Shown here piece by piece: positions 9,988-21,700 of a DNA stretch of 64,000 nt (its first letter is position 1; each line of letters begins with the position of its first letter). This stretch comes from Plasmodium malariae (lineage: Eukaryota > Apicomplexa > Aconoidasida > Haemosporida > Plasmodiidae). The notes below the pieces were generated by a model. It did not search any database. It saw only the letters and a program-made list of their open reading frames with translations, and was not told where the DNA came from. Both the position numbers and the translations under genes were made by a program. The stretch lies in assembly GCF_900090045.1 (NCBI RefSeq), contig NC_041786.1, positions 1,606,501 to 1,670,500 of the forward strand. Reading direction: 5' to 3'.

Positions 9988-12900
9988 TCAAGATAATGTG
10001 CTTGCAGATTCTTTAAAATAGAAGAAAATTTTCGATAAATAGATCCTAAAATCTTTTAATAAAAATGAGCATTTTATATGCATTTCATCAAAATGATCAC
10101 TCTTTCGTAGTTCTTTTTCTAATTCTATTTTTAATTTTCTATTTTCAATTTTGCTGAAGGACGAAATAAAATGTATGTAGCATTTGAAAAATTCCATACA
10201 TAATATAATGCCAGTAGCATATAATTCACCGTTTGTGCTTACCTTCGTTTTCAGCAACTTGTGAACCTTAAAAGGGAAGTATTGCGTGCATAAACATGTG
10301 TAAGCGTATATACATACATACATACATATATTATTCATGCCATAACATTATATCGAATCGATGTACACGTACATTAATCTGGATATGAATATTTCCACAG
10401 ATACATGAGGATGACTTACCAAAAACAACTGCCTACATATCAGGAGAGTTAAATTTCTTGCGTGCTGCAAAGTTTTTACGCGCACTAGAAGGTACAAAAT
10501 TATATTTACGATGATATGAATTATATCAAATTTACAGCATTTATTTTTTTTTATTGCATTTACGATAAATTTAAATGAGAACATATCAACAAAATGATAG
10601 GAAAAATAGGAAATATTCTTTAAACTTATGGTAAATATATTTCCACTTGTTATGACTTGTTTTTCTTTTCCTTTATGTGGGTATATTCCCCTTTTAATTT
10701 CAACATTTAATAAAATAAACTTGTTTGTAAGAAGTATTTTATAAATCCTTTTATTAAATGTAAAAGTGATTGGTATTTGAAACAAAATATTAGTTTCCTT
10801 AAACTCTTGTTCATAATTATCATAATAAAAATGTCTTTGAGTAATTAATAATTTATTCCTTTTTTTTAAAAATTTAAAAAAGATCTTCGGAGGGCCAACA
10901 ATGTTTATATAATTTTCGAGAATATTTTTCAAATTGTTTTTCTTCACGTACGCTACTTTTGCCTTCTTCGTGATACTCTGTACGTTTACTCGTGCAAAGT
11001 TGTCTAGGCTTTTTTCATTCCTTGCGTTCGTTCGGATGTTGGAACATTTTTCATTTTTTTGGCTCTTTTTCCACCTTTTGTTAATTTTCCCCTTATATAT
11101 TGTAACCCCTCCAAGGGCTCTATACCTTCTATGTATTTTCCTATAATAGGTTAGAAAGTACTTCTTAAAAGATGGTTTTAAAAAGTTTGACCAGAAAAGC
11201 GGAATGATCACAGAATTGTAAGTACTTGCAAAATTTTTATTTTTCCTGTGTGCTTTTTTTTTTTTCGTATAATTTATCCATTTTCTTTTACATGCTGATT
11301 TAACCCTTATTAGCTTTACGAAGCTTCTTGTGAAAAATTTTTTTTTTTTTTTGATAAATTTTATTACCTGTTCAGCTATTTTTCTATATTTATGGCAATT
11401 AAGGAAAAAAGGTTTAATGCGAAAAAGTTGGAAAAAAAAATGAAAAAGAGTTACAATTTTGCTCCAGTTTATAGAACGATTGTAAAAAGTGAAATATAGC
11501 AAATTCATGATCGTATCAAAGTGTGGTCTCGACACGATACTTATAATTTTAAAAACGTACATTCCTTTGTTGTATGTGAGAATGTTGTAAAAATGGTGCA
11601 CGTCCCTTACGCGTAGGTTTTCCAAGGTAGCTGTTGCTGTTGGTGAACCCCCTTTTCTGCTTATGACTCTAGGACAGTCATGAAGTTTGTATAAGTTACT
11701 ATCTATGTTCAACGCATGGTTGTAAGCATTCAGAACATCCGTCGTTAGGACGTAGAAGTAATATTCAAGCGTAATAAAAATAAATACTGTCAATTTTATA
11801 TGCTTCCTATTTTTCAATTTTTTCAAAATATATTTAGTATATTTTAATTCATAATATCTTGTTAGCCCTTCCTTACACCATAAATATTTTTCTTTTCTAA
11901 AATATAGGCAGTTTCCCCAAAGGGTATGAAAAATTTCATGAACAATTAATTTGACTTGTAAGAAAAGTTTATCCAAATTGTCATTTTCATTTTCCTCATT
12001 GATTTGAATAAATGATATAAGAAACGTAACACAGTTGTAATTTTCTTCACCTGCATATTTGTACTTATTTAATAGTATACATTGTAAGAAGGTATTTTGT
12101 AACAACTTTTTTCTAAATATACTTATATTCATGAACATTAACAATATCTTACTTAAAATTTTTGTAAAATATGAGTACTTACTCATTTCATTTTTTCTAT
12201 AATTTTCAATATATATAAAAATAGGAAATCCTTTAATTTTAAACTCTATTTTGTGATATATTCCAATGAATAAACAAAAAGTGTAATTTGCTATTTTACT
12301 TGTAGTATAAAATTCGAAAGTTATATACTCTTTTTCTTTCTTCACTTGGTTTGTAATTTTTTTACACAATTCTTTTCTACATGTTCCCCCCTTTGTCCGT
12401 TTTCTTCTTGCGTAGTTACTCTTTATACAGGTATGCTCCTCAAGTCGATGCCCGTACTCAGGACGCTGCACGTAACCGAAGCAACTACATAAAAGAAAAC
12501 AAGTAAAACACTCGTTGCACTTACTGTGGTACACCCCTTTTAACTTAGTGTTACTCACCACTAGATTGGATGGCCTTAAAAGTTTAACAGCACTCCTTTT
12601 CATCCTTTTCCTCTTCTCACCTTTGTAAAACTCCCTTTCATCTTCGTATTTTTCTTTCCCTTTTTTCACATTGGATCTGCATGACCATTTAGTACCTCTC
12701 AAGTGTAAATTAACGTAGGGCATAAAAAAGGAAAAGTCGTCTCTTTTTTTTTTTTTTTTTTTTATATAGTTAGACTTAATTTCAAACGATAATTTTAATT
12801 TAAATTTGACTCTATGAATAGTACTCTGTATACATGGAAAGATTGAAGGAAGGAAAAAGAATTCACAAAAAGTGTTTATATACGTATAGGTATGTTTATC

Positions 12901-13673
12901 CTCAAATTTCATTTTTTTAAAATCAAAATTTAATGTCTTCTTTTCCGCATTTTGAAAACATAAGTGGTAACAGTTGTTGTGGCTAGTAGTTATCCCATCC
13001 TTTATATTCTTGTTATTTTTACTAATTAATGAATTTTTCTTTTTATTTAAATTTTTCAAAACATTTGAAATATATATACCTTCTACTTTATTCTCATCAT
13101 TTTCGTTATAAAAAAAAATAATAAGTCTATATATACCTTTTTCATTAAGCTCTTTCATGTGAATGTCAAAATAGCTTCTCCCCTTTTTTACATCATCTTT
13201 TGTTATTATTGTATATATATCACAAGACGGGTTGGTAAGCACACATTTCAAAATATGGAAATGTTTTGTGTCGCTATAAATTCTTATCTTCTTTTCACTC
13301 TCTGCTTTTTTCAAAAAATGTATTTCAGAATACCCATAATATTTTAAACAGGGTTTTAATTTTAAAAAGAGTAAATGAACACTATACCTGCACGCAAAAG
13401 AAGAAGAAAAAAAAAAAAATAATAAAAAAAAAAAATAAAGATGATCACTTCCGATATTTGGTTATAACACTACCCCATTTTTTATCAACCTACAAATGAT
13501 GCTATATATATATATGTACATACATATGCATACATATACGTACATACACGTGTACGTATATATTTCTCTATCTTTTTGTGGCTCTTTTTCAGCAAATACA
13601 TTAAAGGTTTTATTAGTCTGTTTGCTCTTATATGTTTTCTTAAATGGTACAAATGTAGCTGTTTTGTGTTCAT
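9988..13673 (-). CDS. M1-like (gluzincin) zinc metallopeptidase, four exons
   Basis: Predicted exons, in transcription order, 13673-13548, 13489-13449, 13387-10420 and 10266-9988; phases agree throughout (about 1137 residues). The zinc site is HEIFHTLWGN (plus-strand 11926-11940 for HEIFH, residue about 539), then exactly 18 residues to the Glu of WCKEGLTRYYE. This is the HExxH-x18-E signature of M1-type aminopeptidases. TYNKGMYVFKI later on matches the family Y-x-KG-x-x-V helix with the transition-state tyrosine. The exopeptidase GAMEN motif is not canonical: the equivalent place reads YAGEENYN. The N-terminus has an M1-like strand (KYRKYSVHLLF). A Lys-rich, poorly conserved insert occupies roughly residues 225-380. 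Substrate and location are unknown; no signal peptide is evident. Confidence 0.75.
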
Positions 13674-14119
13674 TATACTTTTTTTTTTTTTATTATACTT
13701 AGGTAATTAAAAAGTAAAACGAGAATTATGAAAAAGAAGAAAAAGAAGAAAATAAAGATAGTAAAAGAAACAAGAAAATTAAAAAAAATATATTAACCAT
13801 AAAATTACAAAAAGGATTAAATAAATAAACACTAAAAGAAACATATACATATATTACATATATATACATAAACATGCATACATATCAATGTGAACATTTT
13901 TTAAAAAGGGCTCCTATTAAAAAAAGGAAGAATTATTAACTAATCGATGTGGAAATTTTCGTTGCTTAAAATATGCTAAAAAAAAAAAAAAGAAAAAAAA
14001 ATGCACATACGTATGCATATGTTTATGCATGTATGTATATATATGTTGGTATACGTATATACGTATATGAGCATATGCACAAGTATTACATGTCGACGCT
14101 TACAACATATATTTGAGCT
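13674..14119. other. Intergenic region between M1-like and 7-TM genes
   Basis: Spacer of about 450 nt holding the promoter side of the M1-like gene and the 3' side of the 7-TM gene. Runs of A and alternating CATA/TATA, for example a 12-A run at about 13979-13990 and ATGTATGTATATATATG near 14030. No gene seen. Confidence 0.55.
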
Positions 14120-17100
14120 TCATTTCTGCATATACACATGTACACATATATATATATAGGTATATATGCATATGCAAAAGTATGTTATATGCAGGTGTAT
14201 CAATGTGTTGCTCACCTTTAAAAGCTTGATAGGCTTTACTGTTCGAAATAAAACAAAAAGCTGCGGGGAGAGGGGGAAAAAAGAAGAAAAAAAAGGAAAA
14301 ACAATAAGGGAAAAAATGAAAAGCGAAAAACGAAAAGCGAAAAACGAAAAACGAAAAACGAAAAACGAAAAATGCAAAACGAAAAACGAAAAATGCAAAA
14401 TGCAAAATGAAAAACGAAAAATGCAAAATGAAATAAGCAGGGCCACATATAATATGGTGATACACAAAATTCTTCTTTACATTTTGTTAGCTTACTGTGA
14501 CATATAAAACAATATCAAAGGAAATGTCAAAAAAAACATACAAAAACTCATGTGAGCTGTATAAATCAATATTCGATGGAGATAGGCACAAAACTTTGTA
14601 AATAATTAACAAAATGGGCTTAATTATTACAGCAAAAAATATGACCCTATATTTTCTGTTAATTCAAAGAAGACAGAAATGAAAATAGATAAGGGGAAAG
14701 GAAATATGATAAAAAAATGACAAAATAAAGAGATAAAAAATGACAAAATAAAGAGATAAAAAATGACAAAATAAAGAGATAAAAAATAACAAAATAAAGA
14801 GATAAAAAATAACAAAATAGAGAATAAGGCAAAAAGGGAATTTAAAAAAAAAAAAATATATGTGCACAAGTATTCCATTTATTACGACGTTTAAAAAAAA
14901 CAATGGCTGCAAACTGGTTGGGAATTAATAAAGTATATCACGTTTGGACAAAATTTAGCAAAATTGTAACAAAATGCAGTGATATCTAGCAAAATGACAA
15001 AATTAACGTCAATAAAATTTTTTTTAACAATTTCGTTGTTTTTTATTTCTACTTACTTGTATATATCATATTTTTTATACAACTCAGCAACATGAAAAGA
15101 TAAATTTTCTTCTGATAAACGTGCCTGAATATTTAACAGTAAAAGAAGAACAAAAATTTTAATTGTACGCACACAAAAACGCTCAAATTTTGCACAATTA
15201 CGTTTTAAAATAATACAAATAAACGTAAATGATATTATTAGGAATTGCATTTTTTTATCCACATTTCATGATCCATTTTTGTTTTTACCGAAAGGAACGT
15301 TGAGGTAAAATTTATGGCAATAAAAATAAATAAATATGCAAAGGCTTGGAGTATATATCGGGGGGCCTAATAAGTGGGAGCAAGAAGAAATTGTAAAATG
15401 AAGAAGTGTATAACTGCACATATACGTATATACGTGTGTACACATGTGGGAAAATCCCTGTTGCCGCTGCAAATACGAACGAAAGAAATTTCCACTTCCA
15501 TTTCCATACATACACACACAAATGTGCACAGCCCATATTTCTTACTTGAAAATTTCCCAAGAATATTTCAAATATTCCTGTGTAAAAGGAAATGACTGAA
15601 AAACAAATCATAAACTGTATCTCTATTCTGCTTAGGTGGCTCCTTATGTACATGTCGCCTTAAGAACGAAGCAAAGTATAGAAGTTAAATGAAAGGAGGA
15701 AAAAAAAAAAAAAAAAAAGTAATTAGACATATCACAACATCAAAAAATAAATAAAAAAAGAAAAATACTCTTTACCTAGAGAAACTTGCAAATATATTAT
15801 GAAGGAAATTATCTCTTGAATTTTCTTCATGATATTTGCCGATACCCTAAAACGGAACAAAAAAAAATAAAATATATAAAATATAAAAATAATAAAAGGA
15901 CAAAATAATTAAAGGACAAAATAATAAAAGGGCAAAATAACAAAGTAAGTCATGAGCATAGCACAGTAGTGGGAACAAACAGGGACGAGCATGACAAGAA
16001 TAGCAAAATTTGCTAGCCAAGGTACAACCGTTTTGTGTCGTCTTTCCTACCAAAAGTACAGGTACATATATCCCTTATCTCTTATGAAATTTACATTTTT
16101 ATAATTAAAATATGTTGAAAGAAGAAAGAACAACATATTTAATATCATAAATAAATCTGACTTTTCTCTATATTTAATAAAATATAATATTAATATTACT
16201 AATATAATTAGTAGTATAATGGTTGTAAAATAAAGTACATTGGGTATAAAAAGAAAATCGTGCGATAAATGTTTTGTTTTATAATCATAAAAAACAATAT
16301 TCCCTTTTAAGTTAATTTTTAATTTATTATTATTTATTAAAAATAACATATATCTATTTTTTTGGCTAATTTTTATGGTTTTCTTAATTATTCCTTTATT
16401 TAATGGATAACGTTTAATACTATTGAAGTGAGATGTAAATATATAATTTTCATCATTTTTTAACGAAGGTTCTAGTTTATTTTTCAGTCTTATATAATTT
16501 AACCACTGATCCGCAGTTATGAGAATTAGAAATAGGTTATTCGACTTGTAGTCAGCGGTCCAGTCGAGTTCGTTCTCTACCGTTCCGTCGTTGTGCCTGT
16601 TATCCTTAGCGTTATTATAGCTATTATTGCTACTGTTATGAGCTTTAATGATCAATTTATTTTTATCCCCATAGTTACAAATACTCTTACTTACCCCCCG
16701 TTTACTAAAATATTCTCTTTCAACATTAAAATTATTTAGTATGTTTATTGAGTTCTTATTTGCCTTTGCTAATATTTCTTGATTTTTGCTTTTCTTTTTT
16801 ACCAGTTTGTTTTCCTTAAAATCAATTGTCATGTCGATGTTTATTTCTCCTAAAAAGCGGGAATTCCATGAATATGCTTAGGTATAGAAACATACACACA
16901 AGCATTTAAAGCAAACACACAGAAGGCACACGCAACAAATGCGTATAGCACGGATGTACTTTTTCAATGTTTTTTTTTTTTTTTTTTCGCTTTAATATAT
17001 ACCCTTACAAATGTACGTACGAACATTCAATGTTCTAACTTGTCACACATGTATACATTATATGGATTTACATACATATGTAAGTATTTGCATGCATACA

Positions 17101-17387
17101 TTTTGTGTGTATATACATATATAAATATACACATATATATACATACGTACAGGAGCATATATGCATATACGCGGTACAGTACCTTCATCGACCGAAAAGA
17201 AATACGACGGTTTAAAATTGTAATAGCTTGCGGCTAACAAATGTTCATTTTTATATAAAAATATAAATAAGTCATCTTTGTCAGCTACATTGATGTTTAA
17301 TATGTAACCCTTACATTTGTTAATACAAATGAAACATATGAATAGTAATAATATACCTATGTTAAAATAACGCGTTTTCAATCTCAT
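14120..17387 (-). CDS. Seven-transmembrane protein, GPR180/GOST-like, many exons
   Basis: Predicted exons in order: 17387-17183, 16849-16051, 15846-15776, 15658-15546, 15366-15289, 15124-15057, 14913-14868, 14260-14216. All joins are in phase; the last few codons near 14120 are uncertain. Exon 1 gives a signal peptide (ILLLFICFICINKCKG). A luminal domain of about 240 residues follows. Then come hydrophobic segments FIPNVLYFTTIILLIILVIL and FMILNMLFFLLSTYF, and one per small exon: IISFIIYLQVSL, FMICFSVISFYTGIF, AFAYLFIFIAINF, PLFFLNVVINGIL, ending FVLFRTVKPIKLLK. Signal peptide, luminal domain and 7 TMs is the layout of the GPR180/TMEM145 (rhodopsin-like GPCR class 4) and GOST families, and KYREKSDLFMI after TM1 fits. 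Family identity is inference; 7-TM topology is well supported. Confidence 0.6.
14320..14430. repeat. Short GAAAAAC/GCAAAAT tandem repeat
   Basis: About fifteen copies of a 7-nt unit, first CGAAAAA/CGAAAAG then drifting to GCAAAAT, lie within the predicted last large intron of the 7-TM gene, upstream (minus-strand sense) of the exon at 14260. It makes overlapping open frames on both strands that I do not regard as genes. Confidence 0.75.
14715..14829. repeat. 23-nt tandem repeat in an intron
   Basis: About five copies of AATGACAAAATAAAGAGATAAAA, the later ones with AATAAC in place of AATGAC. It sits in the predicted intron between exons 14913-14868 and 14260-14216 of the 7-TM gene. Copies are nearly identical, so a recent expansion. 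Confidence 0.85.
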
Positions 17388-17948
17388 CTTTTCATGGCAT
17401 TTTTATAACATATAACAAAAAAAAAAAAAAAAATATATATATAAATATATATATAATAAAACATTTTTTTGGAAATCTATTTTTTTTTATTTGATTTTAT
17501 TATTAGTTTACAATTTTTTTTTTTTTTTTTTTAAAAAATAGCATAGGTTTTTCTAATTAACTTTTATTAACATATTTATGTGCAAAGAACAAAGAAGAAA
17601 GCAGTATACGACGAATGATAACTCAAAAAAGTTTAAATAACTTGAATTTTGTATGATAATTCTAATGCGCGTATATACTTATATATGCACATACATAAGT
17701 ATAATATATATATAAACATGTACATATATAAAAAACATATACATATATAAACATATACATATATAAAAAACATATACATATATAAACATATACATATATA
17801 AACATATACATATATAAAAAACATATACATATATAAACATATACATATATATGGATAACGTAAAAACGTAAACTTAAAAAAAAAAAACTGCCCACACAGT
17901 ACAAATATTTAACGTACAATATTTATATAATATTTTGAAATTTTACGG

Positions 17949-17981
<33 letters not shown>

Positions 17982-18709
17982 TATATGCAAAAACGACGTA
18001 AAATAAATAGAAGTAAATTAAAAGTGACGTAAAAAAATAGGGGGAAATAAAAGAAATGGAAAAATAAAGCAGCAGTAGTATTCAGAGAAGGGTAAAATAA
18101 ATTCCAGGAAAAAGAGATGAATAAAAGGGAAAAGTGTTTGAAATTAACATACATGCACAGTGCAGGTAAAAACAACGAAGTTAAATAGAATCAAACAAAA
18201 AACAATTTCGTACTGCTACAATTTTTATAATGAATTTTTTCGACACTTTTTAAAAATATTCTTCCTTTTACTAAAATACATTCATAATAAAAAGTAAAAA
18301 AGAAAAAAAAATAATAATAATAAAATATAAAATAAAATGACTGTAAAAGACAAACGAAAAGTGAACGTAAGCAAAGGTTATAAACCTAGATCTTTTAAAA
18401 GATTAAGCGTATAAACAGAGACAGGGAAGCGCGTATACGTAATATATATATACACACACACATTTGGTTACTATGCCGAAGGAAAATAAATCTAGCATTT
18501 TTATCCTTTTAATCAGCCAAAAAAAAATAAATAAATTATAAAATAGAAAAATAGAACAATAAAAAAATAAAAATATATAAAATAAATAAATAAATAAATA
18601 TATATATATATATATATATGTGTGTATATACATATATACATACATATATACAAATAAATAAACGAATAAAAGGCAAGAAAAAAGAAAATAGCAAAAAAAA
18701 AGGCTTTCC
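17388..18709. other. Intergenic region with ATATAC-type repeats
   Basis: About 1.3 kb between the 7-TM gene start and the predicted last exon of HDA1. 17690-17850 is an array of AAACATATACATATAT-like units; homopolymers and (TA)n occur at about 17420, 17950 and 18600. No gene is supported. Confidence 0.6.
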
Positions 18710-21700
18710 TTAACTCTTCTTGGGCTTCCACAAATTCCTGAATTCAAATTTCGTATTTGGGTGCCTATATAATGTGATAAACAAAAAAAAAAAAAAAAAA
18801 AAAAAGATATATAAATATGCTTTGCCAAACTAGTCATATATATATAAACATTTGCGCACACATGTAATCACGCAAGCAGGAATAAGCGCATGACTTATGC
18901 ATCCTCGCATAGAGATGTGTTCTTTGTTTTAAGTTTTATGCGTGGTAAAAAATTAGGTAAAACAAAGCGTATATTATGTTCATGTATATGCGCACGTACA
19001 CATATATACTTCCATAGATATATACATAAGCATAACCGTATATATATATGACGCCTATTTTTTTCGTTTATAGTTACCGCTGAGCGAGGTCGGATGCCAA
19101 ATTGGAAAAATCCGATGGGCTGTTCAAAGTAGAGAAATAATGATTTGCTTCTTCTGACAAAGTGCGAGTGTCCTTATTATTACAATTTTTACATTCAACC
19201 AAATTAATTTTAAAATGGCTCATTACTTGATAAAAGTACGACTCATATGGTAATTTAATCTCTTTCATTCTGGAAAAATCTATATTTCCTTGATTTAGTA
19301 AATTTTCGAAATATAATTTGTGTTTAACTAAAAGGCTATTTACCTTCCTTTTCATTTTATTCTCTTTCTTGTCAAATTCTTTCATATAATTCTTATATTC
19401 AGTTACTTGTTCTGTTAAATGCAAATTTTCGGTTTCCCTTGTTTTTTCTTTAAAAACAGTAAAGTAATTTGTAAACATAATATGTATTTTATTTTTTCCT
19501 ACACTGATATGAGGAAATCGGAGGAAAGAATTTCTTCTGACTTTTTGATTTTTTCGGCTATTTTGGTTATTTTGTTTTTTCTGATTATTTTGATTTTTCA
19601 TATATTTCACATTCATATCACCACGTGTGGCCAAGCAATTTGCGCAATTTGCGCAATTTGCATCCTTCCACGCTCCTTTTAAACAATTTGTGTTAGCTGT
19701 TGTTTCCTTGTACTGGTCTGGGATAATACTGCCACATGCTTTTGTTACGCTTCCATTTACACGCCCATTTATGCATCCATTTATGCGTCCATTTGTAATA
19801 CTACCAATAACTCTGGGCGTCTTTGAGCCCGTTCTTCCACTGTTAGCACGCTTCTTTTTATGCGATACGAAGTACATATCACTGTAGTAGAAAGACAGCA
19901 CGTGCTCCAGAACAGACAAACTAAAGACGGAAGCCATATCATTTGAAGTGTTATATCCACCTTCCAAAACACTTATTATTGGGAAATGTAATTGATTTTG
20001 TAAGGATACAATTAAATTTGTCAAGTAGAAATATGTGGATGTATTTTTCTTAACAAATCCATTGTTAACATAATCTAATTTATGACCATCAAAACCAGCT
20101 GATAAGAATAATAATTTGGGTTTAAAATGATATAAATGAATCAAAATATTGTTATGAAATAATTGTAAAAATTCTTGCTCGTTCATATTTTTTTTTAAGG
20201 TAACATTAATTATATAAGGTTCCAACTCAACTGTATCATAACCAGTTCCAGGATAAAAATAACCATCAAACGCATGAATGGAACTAAAAAAAATATTTTT
20301 CCTGTCATTTTGATCCCTCCATCCTTTCCAACTATATATATCAACATAATTATTAACTCTTATTTTTTTTAATCCTAAATTTCTAATAATTTGTTCTGTT
20401 CCATTACCATGATGAATGTCAAAATCGATGATTGCAATTCTTTCATATTTTTCATATTTATATTTCGCATATGATATACCTATAGCTATATTATTTAAAA
20501 TACAAAACCCTTGACTTCCTGCTGCTCTATCTTCATCGGTTAAATTAAATTGTGCTGCACCAAATGTTCCTAGGTGATGTCCAGGTGGTCTAACTACACA
20601 AAAAATTTTTTTTTTTTTTTTTTTTTTGAAATATACATAATCAACTGCTTTTAAAACGACACCACTTGCATTTAGTGCACAATTAAAAGAATGTTTATTC
20701 ACAAATGTGTCATTATCTATTAGTACTAATTTTTCAGTTTTTTCCCTTCCAATACTCATACTACTCCACCTTCTAATGTTATTCCTCACTTCTACATTAT
20801 CCTTCATGTATACTGTATTACTATAACTTGGTACTTTTTCATTCGATTTACTGTTTCCCTCTGATATTTCCTCACTACGTTTTCTCTCGTAAGAGTATTC
20901 CTTACAAGTACGCTCTGTGTGTGAGCCCTCATTGCTTATTTTGGGTTCGTGATAACCATCGTTTGATTTTTCCTTTTTATGATAATCATCCTTCAATTTT
21001 TCCCTTTCGTTATAACCATAATTAAATATATTTTTTTCCTTTGCTTCGTCAGCAGTTCCCATCGCGTGTCCTTCCCCAGTATTAGCACCTCTAATATTGT
21101 TGTTATCAACATGGACATTCTGCATGCTACCATTTTTCATATCACCACTCACATTATTACTTCCACTCTGAGCATTTTCCCCCGCTCCTTCACACAAGCC
21201 TCTAATATCGTCATTGTTTGCCAGCATTAGCAAATGCTCTAAAGCCTTGTGCTCAGTACTACTATTGTTATATTGCGCCGACATGGTTAAATAATTTTTT
21301 TTTTCTCTTTTTGTTTGTTGTAAAAAGTTGTTATATGTATCATCATATTCATTTAAAGTGCATCTCTTCATTTTATGCAACAACATTTTTAAGTAGGATA
21401 TGTCATGTACTCTTAAGATATCACTAGCCACAGCTTTTCTTTGAATCCTCCTTAATTTAAAATTAACAAATGTATTCATCTTTAATATTCCATGTTTATC
21501 TGAAATTAATACATCTAATCTACTAGAATTTTCTGGAATGTTACTTTTAATTTTGTTCCTTATATATGGATAGTCACTTGGTTCTGGTACAAAAATATGT
21601 TTTACACATTCATTAGAATAAAATATTTCTAATCTATTATCTTTGTTTATTCTTTTTTTTATAATATAATTGTTTATAAAGTTTACACTTTTTCTTTTTT

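Noticed and set aside
10348..13314. M1-like gene starting at the first codon of its long frame
   Set aside because: That codon is TTG; the frame is open upstream to an acceptor at 13388, and two upstream exons join in phase to an ATG at 13673.
14627..14912. Phe/Ile-rich minus-strand ORFs
   Set aside because: Most of it is the 23-nt intronic repeat; only the short 14913-14868 segment fits the 7-TM exon chain in phase.
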